Assembly (NCBI RefSeq): GCF_000661955.1
Contig: NZ_CP007597.1
Coordinates: 1,853,605 to 1,917,604, forward strand
Length of the DNA stretch: 64,000 nucleotides
Source of the DNA: Stenotrophomonas rhizophila
Lineage (GTDB): Bacteria > Pseudomonadota > Gammaproteobacteria > Xanthomonadales > Xanthomonadaceae
Direction of reading: 5' to 3'
Under the pieces are notes generated by a model. The model worked only from the letters and a program-made list of their open reading frames with translations, made no database searches and was not told where the DNA came from. Shown in pieces: positions 49,992 through 59,000 of the stretch (positions within the stretch are counted from its first letter, which is position 1; each line of letters begins with the position of its first letter). The translations under genes and the position numbers were made by a program.

Positions 49992-50848
49992 TGTCCACTG
50001 CCAACGATCAGCAGGTGCAGCAGCTGCGCATGGAAGCCGACGCACTGCGCGCCGAACTGGACGAAACCAACCAGGGCGTGCTGGCGCTGTATGCCGAGCT
50101 GGACCAGCAGGCCGAGCAGCTGCGCGAGGTCTCGGAGCTGAAAAGCCGGTTCCTGTCCTACATGAGCCACGAATTCCGCACGCCGCTGGGCTCGATCCTG
50201 AGCATGACGCGCCTGCTGGAGGACGGCATGGACGGTCCGCTCACCGACGAACAGCGCCGCCAGGTGCGCTTCATCAGCGCCTCCACCAGCGAGCTGCGCG
50301 AGATGGTGGACGACCTGCTGGACCTGGCCAAAATCGAGGCCGGCCGCATCACCATCTCGCCGGCCTGGTTCGACCTGATGGATCTGTTTTCGGCGCTGCG
50401 TGGCATGTTCCGCCCGCTGGTCGAAGGCGACCAGCTGGACCTCCTGTTCGAGGACCCGCCGGCGTTGCCCATGCTGTACACCGATGACAAGAAGCTGGCG
50501 CAGATCCTGCGCAATTTCATTTCCAACGCACTGAAGTTCACCCCCAACGGGCAGGTGGTCGTCTCGGCCCGCATGCAGGGCGATGATTCAGTGCGCTTCA
50601 GCGTGCGCGACACCGGCATCGGCATCCCGGCCGACCTGCAGTCCACCCTGTTCGAGGATTTCGTCCAGGTCGATACGCCGCTGCAGAAGCGCCTGCGCGG
50701 CACCGGCCTGGGGCTGTCGCTGTGCAAGCGCTTCGCCGAACTGCTGGGCGGCCATGTGGGCGTGGACAGCGTGGTCGGCGAAGGCTCGGATTTTTACGTG
50801 GTGCTGCCCTACAAGCTCGCCGAGGAGACGCCCCGTGCCGAACTCTGA
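49991..50848 (+). CDS. Soluble sensor histidine kinase in the stressosome operon
   Basis: 285 residues from the ATG at 49991. No membrane segment. An N-terminal coiled coil (~5-50) leads into HisKA (H60 in YMSHEFRTPLGSILSM) and HATPase (NFISNALKFTPNG, DTGIGIPADLQ, GTGLGLSLCKRF). The kinase core is complete. Without a sensor domain of its own, it may be controlled by RsbT or the stressosome through the coiled coil. Its 3' end overlaps the hybrid kinase gene by 14 bp. Confidence 0.92.
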   Translation: MSTANDQQVQQLRMEADALRAELDETNQGVLALYAELDQQAEQLREVSELKSRFLSYMSHEFRTPLGSILSMTRLLEDGMDGPLTDEQRRQVRFISASTSELREMVDDLLDLAKIEAGRITISPAWFDLMDLFSALRGMFRPLVEGDQLDLLFEDPPALPMLYTDDKKLAQILRNFISNALKFTPNGQVVVSARMQGDDSVRFSVRDTGIGIPADLQSTLFEDFVQVDTPLQKRLRGTGLGLSLCKRFAELLGGHVGVDSVVGEGSDFYVVLPYKLAEETPRAEL

Positions 50849-52775
50849 TCGTATCCTGGTGGTGGATGACAACGCCGCAACCCGCTATGCGGTGCGGCGC
50901 GTGCTGGAACATCACGGCTACAAGGTCGAAGAGGCCGGTACCGGTGGGGAGGGCCTGGCACAGCTGGCCCGGCAGGATTTCGGTGCGCTGGTGCTGGACG
51001 TCAACCTGCCGGACATGAGCGGGTTCGACGTGGTGCGGCAGTTGCGCGACGACCCGCGCATGCGGCTGTTGCCGGTGGTGCACGTGTCGGCGGCCTCGAT
51101 CGCCACCGGCGACCTCATCACCGGCTTGAACGCCGGTGCGGACGCCTACCTGATCCACCCGGTCGATCCGGACGTCCTGCTGGCCACGTTGCGCACGCTG
51201 TTGCGCGCGCGGCGTTCGGAAGAAGCCCTGCGTGAAGCCGAAGCACGTTTTGGCGAGATCTTCCGCCAGATCAACGCGCCGATCGCGGTACTGGATGCCG
51301 AGCTGCGCTATCACGATGCCAACGACGCCTTCGTGCGGCTGCTCGGTGAAGACGGCGCGCCGGGCAGGTTGGAGGCGCTGCTGGCGGACCAGGTGGTCCC
51401 GCTGAGCGCGCTGAAGGTTGCGCTGGCCGAGGGCGAGCGCTGGCAGGGCACGTTTACCCTGCGCGTGGGCGCGGCAACGCGCATCACCGAATGGCGCGTC
51501 ACGCCGTACCGTGCGCCCGGCCAGGGCCTGGTGCTGGTCCAGGACACCACCGAACGCCACGCGCGCGAGACCGAGCAGCGCCAGGAGCTGGAAAGCGCGA
51601 CCTCGGAACTGGCCTTTCAGATCGCAGAGCGCCAGCGCACCGAGGTCGAGCTGCTGCAGGCGCAGAAGATGGATTCGCTGGGCCAGCTCACCGGCGGTAT
51701 CGCGCACGACTTCAACAACCTGCTGACCACGATCATCTCCGGCCTGGACATGATCGAGATCGCCGTGGCCCGAGGCGCATGGGACAAGGCCTCGCGCTAT
51801 GTCGACATCGCCACCGCCTCGGCCCACCGCGCCGCCGCGCTGACCCAGCGCATGCTGGCCTTCGCACGCAAGCAGCCGCTCGATCCGCAGACCTTCGACG
51901 TGGTGGCCCGGATCCGCTCGCTGGAAGACATGCTGCGTCGGTCCATTGGCGAGAACATCGAGCTGGAACTGGAGCTGGGTGCGCAACCCATGGTGGCCGT
52001 GGCCGACCCGAACCAGTTCGAGAACGTGATCCTCAATCTGGTGATCAACGCGCGCGACGCGCTGGCCGGCCAGGGGCTGATCCGGATCCGGGCCGGCCGT
52101 ACCCATGTGGAACGCGACCATGAGCTGGCGCCGGGGCACTACATCAGCGTAAAGGTGCTCGACAACGGCAGCGGCATTCCGCTTGAGCTGCTGACCAAGG
52201 TCTTCGAGCCGTTCTTCACCACCAAGCCGCAGGGCGAGGGCACCGGCCTGGGCTTGTCGATGACCTACGGGTTTGCCCGGCAGTCCGGCGGCAGTGCGCG
52301 CATCGCCAGCGAGCGCGGGGAAGGGACCGAGATCGAACTTCTACTGCCCGAAGGCCAGCTGCTCAGCCCCGAGCAGGCGCCGCAGCCCACCCAGGTGCCG
52401 CGTGGACGTTCCGAGCGGATCCTGCTGGTGGACGACACCGACTCGGTACGCATGATGGTGCGCGAGATGCTGATGGAGTCGGGCTACCAGGTCGTGGAGG
52501 CAATCAACGCGCAGCAGGCGCTGCTGGAGCTGCATTCCGAGCGCGGCATCGACCTGCTGCTCTCCGACGTGGGCCTGCCCGGTATGAACGGCCGCGAGCT
52601 GGGCGACGCTGCCCGCGCGTTACGGCCGCAGCTGCCGGTGCTGTTCATCACCGGCTATACCGAGAGCGCGGTGGTACGTAACGACTTTCTCGGAACCGGG
52701 ATGGCCTTGTTGCCCAAGCCGTTCAGCGTCAACGAACTGCTGCGCAGCGTGCGCCAGATGCTTCCGCTGGCCTGA
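50835..52775 (+). CDS. Hybrid histidine kinase, REC-PAS-HisKA-HATPase-REC
   Basis: 646 residues from a GTG at 50835 with GAGGAG upstream. The first receiver (D55 in [11 protein letters not shown]) has His where the conserved Lys should be (AYLIHPVD). A PAS region (~135-240, [20 protein letters not shown]) and a coiled coil follow. Next come HisKA (H291 in [14 protein letters not shown]), HATPase ([39 protein letters not shown]) and a C-terminal receiver with intact motifs ([18 protein letters not shown]). It probably receives phosphate from the preceding kinase. No DNA-binding output is present, so an unlinked target must exist. Confidence 0.93.
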   Translation: MPNSDRILVVDDNAATRYAVRRVLEHHGYKVEEAGTGGEGLAQLARQDFGALVLDVNLPDMSGFDVVRQLRDDPRMRLLPVVHVSAASIATGDLITGLNAGADAYLIHPVDPDVLLATLRTLLRARRSEEALREAEARFGEIFRQINAPIAVLDAELRYHDANDAFVRLLGEDGAPGRLEALLADQVVPLSALKVALAEGERWQGTFTLRVGAATRITEWRVTPYRAPGQGLVLVQDTTERHARETEQRQELESATSELAFQIAERQRTEVELLQAQKMDSLGQLTGGIAHDFNNLLTTIISGLDMIEIAVARGAWDKASRYVDIATASAHRAAALTQRMLAFARKQPLDPQTFDVVARIRSLEDMLRRSIGENIELELELGAQPMVAVADPNQFENVILNLVINARDALAGQGLIRIRAGRTHVERDHELAPGHYISVKVLDNGSGIPLELLTKVFEPFFTTKPQGEGTGLGLSMTYGFARQSGGSARIASERGEGTEIELLLPEGQLLSPEQAPQPTQVPRGRSERILLVDDTDSVRMMVREMLMESGYQVVEAINAQQALLELHSERGIDLLLSDVGLPGMNGRELGDAARALRPQLPVLFITGYTESAVVRNDFLGTGMALLPKPFSVNELLRSVRQMLPLA

Positions 52776-52787
52776 GCGGGCCGGTTG

Positions 52788-53747
52788 TTACGGTGACGGG
52801 CGGTGCTCGCCGAGCGCTGCCCGTCGCGCGCGGAACACCTCCGGCGTCTGCGGCTTCACGAACAACGCCACCAACTCGGGGTACTCGGCTTTCACCGCTT
52901 TCTCGATGCGGGTGATGCACGCCTCGATCTGCGGGGTGGTACGGTCGTCCTCGAATTCGGCGCTCAGCATTGCCACCACCTGGTCCGGCCCCATCTGCAT
53001 GGTGGTGACGCCGTTGGCATTGCGCAGGTCGGGGTCGGTGTTGGCCACCGCCAGAATCCGGTTGGCCACGCTGGGGTGGGCCGGCTCGCCCACCAGCAGT
53101 CCCTTGGTTTCGCGGGCGAGCAGGAAGGCAGTGACCGCCAGCACCGCGGCAATGCACAGCGACGCCACGCCATCGAGCACCGGCATGTCCAGCAGTTGTG
53201 CCGCCAACAGGCCCACCAGCGCGAATCCAAGACCCAGCAGCGCCGCACTGTCTTCCAGCAGCACGGTGAAGGTGGTGGGGTCCTTGCTGCGGCGGAAGGC
53301 CTCGAAGTAGCCCATCGTGCCCTTGGTGGCACGGAACTCGCGCAGCGCGATCCACCACGACGCGCCTTCAAACGCGATGGAGATGCCCAGCACCGAATAG
53401 CTGATCAGGTGGTTGGTGGCCGGCTCGGGGTGACGGATGTGCTGGATGCCTTCATACGCCGATACGCCCGCACCGGCGGCGAACACCAGCAGCGCCACGA
53501 TGAAGCTCCAGAAGTACAGCTCGCGCCCATAGCCGAACGGGTGCACGGTGTCGGGCTTCTTCTCCGAACGGCGCAGGCCGTACAGCAACAACACCTCGTT
53601 GATGGTGTCCACCAGCGAATGCACGCCCTCGCTGAGCATCGCCGAACTGCCCGACAGGCCGGCGGCCACGAACTTGGCGATGGCGATGCACAGATTGCCG
53701 ACCAGTGCGGCGTAGATGACCAGGCGGGAACCGGACGGCGCGGCCAT
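52788..53747 (-). CDS. Cation diffusion facilitator (CDF) efflux protein
   Basis: 319 residues, about six helices. Start RLVIYAALVGNLCIAIAKF; helix 2 carries the metal site MLSEGVHSLVDTINEVLLL. The HPFGYGRELYFWSFIVALLV loop is a CDF signature, and helix 5 contains LLEDSAALLGLGFAL. The cytosolic C-terminal domain is short. CDF proteins exchange Zn, Fe, Mn or Co for protons; the metal is not evident. It lies 11 bp after a receiver gene on the same strand and is convergent with the stressosome operon. Confidence 0.92.
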   Translation of the reverse strand: MAAPSGSRLVIYAALVGNLCIAIAKFVAAGLSGSSAMLSEGVHSLVDTINEVLLLYGLRRSEKKPDTVHPFGYGRELYFWSFIVALLVFAAGAGVSAYEGIQHIRHPEPATNHLISYSVLGISIAFEGASWWIALREFRATKGTMGYFEAFRRSKDPTTFTVLLEDSAALLGLGFALVGLLAAQLLDMPVLDGVASLCIAAVLAVTAFLLARETKGLLVGEPAHPSVANRILAVANTDPDLRNANGVTTMQMGPDQVVAMLSAEFEDDRTTPQIEACITRIEKAVKAEYPELVALFVKPQTPEVFRARRAALGEHRPSP

Positions 53748-53758
53748 AACGGGGGAAC

Positions 53759-54169
53759 TCAGTCTGCGGCGCGGTTGGAAGGTGGACCGTTGCGGCCGCG
53801 TTCGACGGCGTCCTCGACGCGTGCCACCAGTTCGTTGATGTTGAAGGGCTTGCCGATGAAGGGAACGCCCTGATGCTGCTTCGGGACCATCTGGATGTAG
53901 ACCGCCGAAGCGAACAGGAAAGGCGTGCCGGTGCGGGCGAGGCGGTCGGCTACCGGAAACACCGGCCCGTCGCCCAGCTCGATGTCCAGCACGGCGGCGT
54001 CAAAGCGCTGGTAAACCAAGGTGCCGAGCGCGTCAGTGACCGAGTACGCCGGCACCACGTCATAACCGGCCTGGCTGAGCACTTCGACGAACAACCGGGA
54101 CACGTCGATCTCGTCTTCCACGACCAGAACAACGCCACGCGAAGGGGGAATGCGCACACTACCGTTCAT
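53759..54169 (-). CDS. Single-domain response regulator
   Basis: 136 residues from the ATG at 54169. Receiver only: VVLVVEDEIDVSRLF, acceptor D62 in AAVLDIELGDGP, and Lys in PFIGKPFNINELV. The usual Thr/Ser position is followed by a variant ASAVYIQMVPKQ. No output domain, so it works by protein contact or as a phosphate sink. Its closeness to the hybrid-kinase operon (convergent, ~1 kb away) makes it a candidate partner. Confidence 0.88.
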   Translation of the reverse strand: MNGSVRIPPSRGVVLVVEDEIDVSRLFVEVLSQAGYDVVPAYSVTDALGTLVYQRFDAAVLDIELGDGPVFPVADRLARTGTPFLFASAVYIQMVPKQHQGVPFIGKPFNINELVARVEDAVERGRNGPPSNRAAD

Positions 54170-54273
54170 GGGGTTTTTACTGAGGGGGTATTTGATCCTG
54201 TGCCTGCCGATGTCAACGCAGCGCCAAGTTGTGTTACGTCGCCGTTGACAGGGGCACGCGGCCAACGCGTGCG

Positions 54274-55017
54274 CTAGTCCGCACCGTCTTCGTCGTCCAG
54301 GCCATCGCCATCCCACGCCGCGGGGCCGCTGTCGGGGCCTTCCTGCGCCGGGTCGACCGGTTCCAGCAGGGTGTAGTCGTCGCGCGCGGGATCACGGAAG
54401 GCGCGACTCACCGGATAGGCCTCCAGCGGTGGCGTAGCGGCCTGCGCCTGCAGTTCGGCGGGCGTATGCAGGGCACCGGACAACCACGCCATGGCCACCG
54501 ATGCATCGATGAACACCGGTCCATCGGACGTGAGCGGGGCAGGGATGCCGGGGTTCGGCGCGGTCAGCACGGTGAAGCTGTCGATCTCCTGGCCGTCCTC
54601 ACCGGCCCAGTGTTCCCACAGGCCGGCCGCCAGCAGCGCCAAGCCGTCGGTGCGTTGCACGAACAACGGCCACGGCGGGCGACGCTGCCGATCCCATTTG
54701 TAATAGCCGGTCAGGGCAACCACGCAGGGCCGCTGCTGCCAGGCCTGGGCGAAGATGCGGCTTTTGGCGGCGCGCTCCAGCCGCGCGGTTACGGTGGTGT
54801 AGGGCGTGGACGGTTGTTTGGACCAGCGCGGTACCAGGCCCCAGCGCATGTCCGCCGCTACCAGGCTGCCATCGCCGTCGCGGGCCAGCACGGTGGCGCT
54901 GCCGTTCTTGCCGATGTTGTAGCGGTCCGGGGCGGTGGCCAGTGCGTCGGCCAGCGAGGCCGGCAGTCCAACGGGCAGTGAGGAAGGGTCGGCGATGGCT
55001 TGGGCGAAGCGGCGCAT
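54274..55017 (-). CDS. HMCES/YedK-like (SRAP) protein lacking the catalytic residues
   Basis: 247 residues from the ATG at 55017. The fold pattern fits SRAP proteins: MRRFAQAI at the start, RYNIGKNG, DMRWGLVPRWSK, TARLERAAKSRIFAQAWQQRPCVV, LTGYYKWDRQ and FTVLTAPNPG. But active homologues start Met-Cys-Gly-Arg; here Cys2 is absent (Met-Arg-Arg). The usual Asn of NARAE is Thr, the Glu of GYYEW is Lys, and the conserved C-terminal His is not found. Covalent capture of abasic sites as in YedK seems impossible. It may still bind DNA. It is divergent from an exonuclease III homologue. Confidence 0.85.
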   Translation of the reverse strand: MRRFAQAIADPSSLPVGLPASLADALATAPDRYNIGKNGSATVLARDGDGSLVAADMRWGLVPRWSKQPSTPYTTVTARLERAAKSRIFAQAWQQRPCVVALTGYYKWDRQRRPPWPLFVQRTDGLALLAAGLWEHWAGEDGQEIDSFTVLTAPNPGIPAPLTSDGPVFIDASVAMAWLSGALHTPAELQAQAATPPLEAYPVSRAFRDPARDDYTLLEPVDPAQEGPDSGPAAWDGDGLDDEDGAD

Positions 55018-55185
55018 GCCCGCAGGGTACGGGGGCGGTTGTGAGCCGCCGGTCAGGGTGACGCGCCGATGACATGCACCGGCGTCTAATCGGCGCATGG
55101 TCAACGCTTCCTTGCCGAACTCACTGCACGCACGCGCACCCGCGCGCTGTCGTTGCACCTTCCCTTCGCTGGCGAGGCCAGGCCG

Positions 55186-55980
55186 ATGACGCGGCGCAAG
55201 ACCCTCACGCTGGCTACCTACAACGTCAACGGCATCGGCACGCGGTTGCCGCACCTGCTGGCGTGGCTGGCGGCCGAGAAGCCCGACGTGGTGGCGCTGC
55301 AGGAGATGAAGGCAACCGACGCGGCGTTTCCGGCGGCCGAACTGGAACAGGCCGGCTATGGCGCGCTATGGCTGGGTGAGGCGCGCTGGAACGGCGTGGC
55401 CTTGCTGGGGCGCGGTGTGACGCCGGTTGAAAGCCGCCGGCGCTTGCCGGGCGAACCGGCTGACACCCAGAGCCGCTACCTGGAAGCGGCCGTCCACGGC
55501 ATCGTGGTGGCGGGCCTCTACCTGCCCAACGGCAACCCGCAACCGGGCCCGAAGTTCGACTACAAGCTGCGCTGGATGGAGCGCCTGATCAAACACGCCC
55601 GCAGCCTGGTGGCGCTGCCGCACCCGGTGGTGATCATGGGCGACTTCAACGTCATTCCCACCGACGCGGACGTGTACGACCCCAAGGCCTGGCGCAAGGA
55701 TGCGCTGTTGCAGCCGGAAGTGCGCGATGCGTACGCGCGTCTGTTGGCGCAGGGCTGGACCGATGCGCTGCGTGCGCGCCACCCCGACGAGGTGATCTAC
55801 ACGTTCTGGGATTATTTCCGCCAGCATGCCGAGCGCGACCGTGGCCTGCGCATCGACCACCTGCTGCTCAATCCCGCGCTGGCCGACCGTCTCAAGGACG
55901 CCGGCGTGGACCGCTGGGTGCGTCTGCAGGACAAGGCCAGCGACCATGCGCCCACGTGGGTGGTGGTGAACGCGCCTTGA
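55186..55980 (+). CDS. xthA: Exonuclease III (AP endonuclease, XthA family)
   Basis: 264 residues from the ATG at 55186. Complete exonuclease III motifs: LATYNVNGIGTRLPHLLAWL, VALQEMKATDAAFP, YLPNGNPQPGPKFDYKLRWM, VIMGDFNVIPTDADVYDPKA, RIDHLLLNP and KASDHAPTWV. It cleaves DNA 5' to abasic sites and degrades 3' ends. It is divergent from the SRAP-like gene (168 bp gap) and upstream of the Lhr helicase gene by 20 bp, so the region is a small DNA-repair island. Confidence 0.94.
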   Translation: MTRRKTLTLATYNVNGIGTRLPHLLAWLAAEKPDVVALQEMKATDAAFPAAELEQAGYGALWLGEARWNGVALLGRGVTPVESRRRLPGEPADTQSRYLEAAVHGIVVAGLYLPNGNPQPGPKFDYKLRWMERLIKHARSLVALPHPVVIMGDFNVIPTDADVYDPKAWRKDALLQPEVRDAYARLLAQGWTDALRARHPDEVIYTFWDYFRQHAERDRGLRIDHLLLNPALADRLKDAGVDRWVRLQDKASDHAPTWVVVNAP

Positions 55981-56000
55981 GGCGATCATCTGTTCCGCCC

Positions 56001-59000
56001 ATGCCCACTTCCACGCCCCACACCACGCAATCACTGGCCGCCTTCGAGCCGGCCACCCGCGCCTGGTTCACGTCCGCGTTCGACGCTGCCACGCCGGTGC
56101 AGGTCGCCGCGTGGGCGGCCATTGGTGCTGGCGACCACACGCTGGTGATCGCGCCGACCGGATCGGGCAAGACCCTGGCCGCGTTCCTGCATGCCATCGA
56201 CCGGCTGTTCCGGGTGCGTGCGCAGCGGCCGCGCGTGCCCGGTGACGGCATCGGCGTGCTGTACATCTCGCCGATCAAGGCGCTGGGCGCGGACGTGCAC
56301 CGCAACCTGCAGGTGCCGTTGGAGGGCGTGAACGCGCAGCGCGCGCTGCGCGGGGACCCGGCGTTGGCGCTGTCGGTGGCGATCCGCAGTGGCGACACCA
56401 CCAGCGCCGAACGCGCCCGGCTGCTGCGGCGGCCGCCGGACATCCTGATCACCACGCCCGAATCGTTGTTCCTGATGCTCACCTCCAAGGCGCGCGACAG
56501 CCTGCGCGACGTGCATACGGTGATCATCGACGAGATCCACGCGGTGGCTGGCAGCAAACGCGGCACCCACCTGGCGTTGAGCCTGGAGCGCCTCGACGCG
56601 CTGGCGCAGCAACCGGTGCAGCGGATCGGCCTGTCGGCCACGGTGCGCCCGGTGGAGCAGGTGGCCGGCTTCCTGGGCGGCGACCGGCCCGTCACCGTGG
56701 TTAACCCGCCGTCGGACCGGCAGCTGGACGTGCGCATCGTGGTGCCGGTGGAGGACATGGCCGATATTCCCTCGCCGCTGGGCGAGGGCGGCACTGCGCT
56801 GGCGGGCCGGGTCGGGTCGATCTGGCCGCATGTGGAAGCCAGCATCCTGGACCAGGTGCTGGCGCGACGCGCCACCATCGTCTTCGCCAACTCACGCGGC
56901 GTGGCCGAAAAACTCACCGCGCGGCTCAACGAGCTGTATGCCGACCGCCTGGCGCGCGATCCCGGCCTGCACCCACCGCCAGCCGCCGCGCAGGACGCCG
57001 TGCCTGCCGACGGCCATTACGCGTCGTTCAACGGCGGCACCAGCGGGCGGGTGAGCGGGGCGGCGGCGCTGATTGCGCGTTCGCACCATGGGTCGGTGTC
57101 CAAGGAACAGCGCCGCGAGATCGAACAGGCGTTGAAATCCGGCGAACTGCGCTGCGTGGTGGCTACCTCGAGCCTGGAGCTGGGCATCGACATGGGGCGC
57201 GTCGATCTGGTGATCCAGGTCGCGGCGCCGCCGTCGGTGGCCAGCGCGCTGCAACGGGTGGGGCGGGCCAGCCATCAGGTCGGCGGCACATCCACGGGGC
57301 TGGTGTACCCGCGCACGCGGCGCGACCTCATCGATGCCACCGTGGCCATCGAGCGCATGCTGGCCGGACGCATCGAAGCGGTGGATCCGCCGCAAAACCC
57401 GCTGGACGTCCTGGCCCAGCAGACGGTGGCGGCCGCCGCCATGGACACACTGGATTTGGATGCCTGGTATGCCCGCGTGCGCCGCGCCGCGCCGTATCGC
57501 ACGCTGCCACGCAGTGCGTTCGATGCAACCCTGGACATGCTTACGGGGCGTTATCCGTCCGACGACTTCGCCGGGTTCCGTCCGCGCCTGGTCTGGAACC
57601 GGCAGACCGGCACGCTGGAAGCGCGGCCGGGTGCGAAACAGCTGGCCGTGACCAGCGGCGGCACCATCCCCGACCGCGGCATGTTCGGCGTGGTGCTGCC
57701 CGAAGGCGAGGAGCGCGCCGGGTCGCGGCGCGTGGGCGAGCTGGACGAAGAAATGGTGCACGAGTCGCGGGTCAACGATGTGATCACGCTGGGCGCCACG
57801 TCGTGGCGCATCGAACAGATTACCCATGACCAGGTAGTAGTGACGCCCGCGCCCGGGCGCTCGGCGCGGTTGCCGTTCTGGCGCGGCGAAGGCGTAGGAC
57901 GGCCGGCGGAACTGGGCGAAGCGGTCGGGGCCTTCATAGCGGCGCTGGAACGCGCTGCCGATGAAGGCGAGCGGCCCGCCGCGATGACCGAACGCCTGCA
58001 GGCCTGCGGGCTGGCCAGCAATGCCATCGAAAACATTTACGGGCTGCTGGACGAGCAGCGCCAGGCCACCGGCGTGCTGCCTACCGACCGCAGGCTGGTG
58101 GTGGAGCGTTGCCGTGACGAGAACGGCGATTGGCGGCTGATGCTGCATTCGCCTTACGGGCGGCGCGTGCACGACCCGTGGGCCCTGGCGATGGCCGCGC
58201 GCATCCGCGAACGCTGGGGCGTGGACCCGGCGGTGGTGGCCAGCGACGACGGCATCATCGCGCGGATTCCCGATACGGCCGGCCGCCTGCCCGGCGCGGA
58301 CCTGTTCCTGTTCGACCCGGAACAGGTGCGGCGCGAGGTGGCCCGTGCGGTGGGAACATCGGCGCTGTTCGCGGCCCGTTTCCGCGAATGCGCGGCGCGT
58401 GCCCTGTTGCTGCCGCGACGCAGCCCGGGGCGGCGTTCGCCGCTGTGGCAGCAACGCCTGCGGGCGGCCGAACTGCTGGCCATCGCACAGCGCTACCCCG
58501 ACTTCCCGATCCTGATCGAGGCCGCGCGCGAGTGCCTGCAGGACGTGTACGATCTGCAGGCGCTGGGCGCGCTGATGCAGCGCCTGGCCGAGGGCAGTGT
58601 GGCCATTGCCGAGGTCACCACCGAGGTGCCGTCGCCGTTCGCGGCAAACCTGTTGTTCGGCTACGTGGCCGAGTTCATGTATGGCACCGACGTGCCGTTG
58701 GCCGAGCGCCGCGCGTCGGTGCTGTCGCTGGATGACGGCCTGCTGGCCGACCTGCTCGGGCAGGTGGACATGGGCGAGCTGCTGGATGCGGCCGTGGTCG
58801 ACCAGGTCGGTGCGGAGCTGCAGCGTCTTGCGCCGGCGCGGCGCGCGAAGGGCAGGGAAGGCGTGGCTGACGTGCTGCGCGAGCTGGGCCCGCTGTCGCT
58901 GCCGGAGGTGGCGCGGCGGCTGGTGGACGAGGCGGCCATCGAGCACCTGCACGCCCTCGAACGCGACCACCGCGCCCTGCGCATCCCCTTGGCTGGCAGC

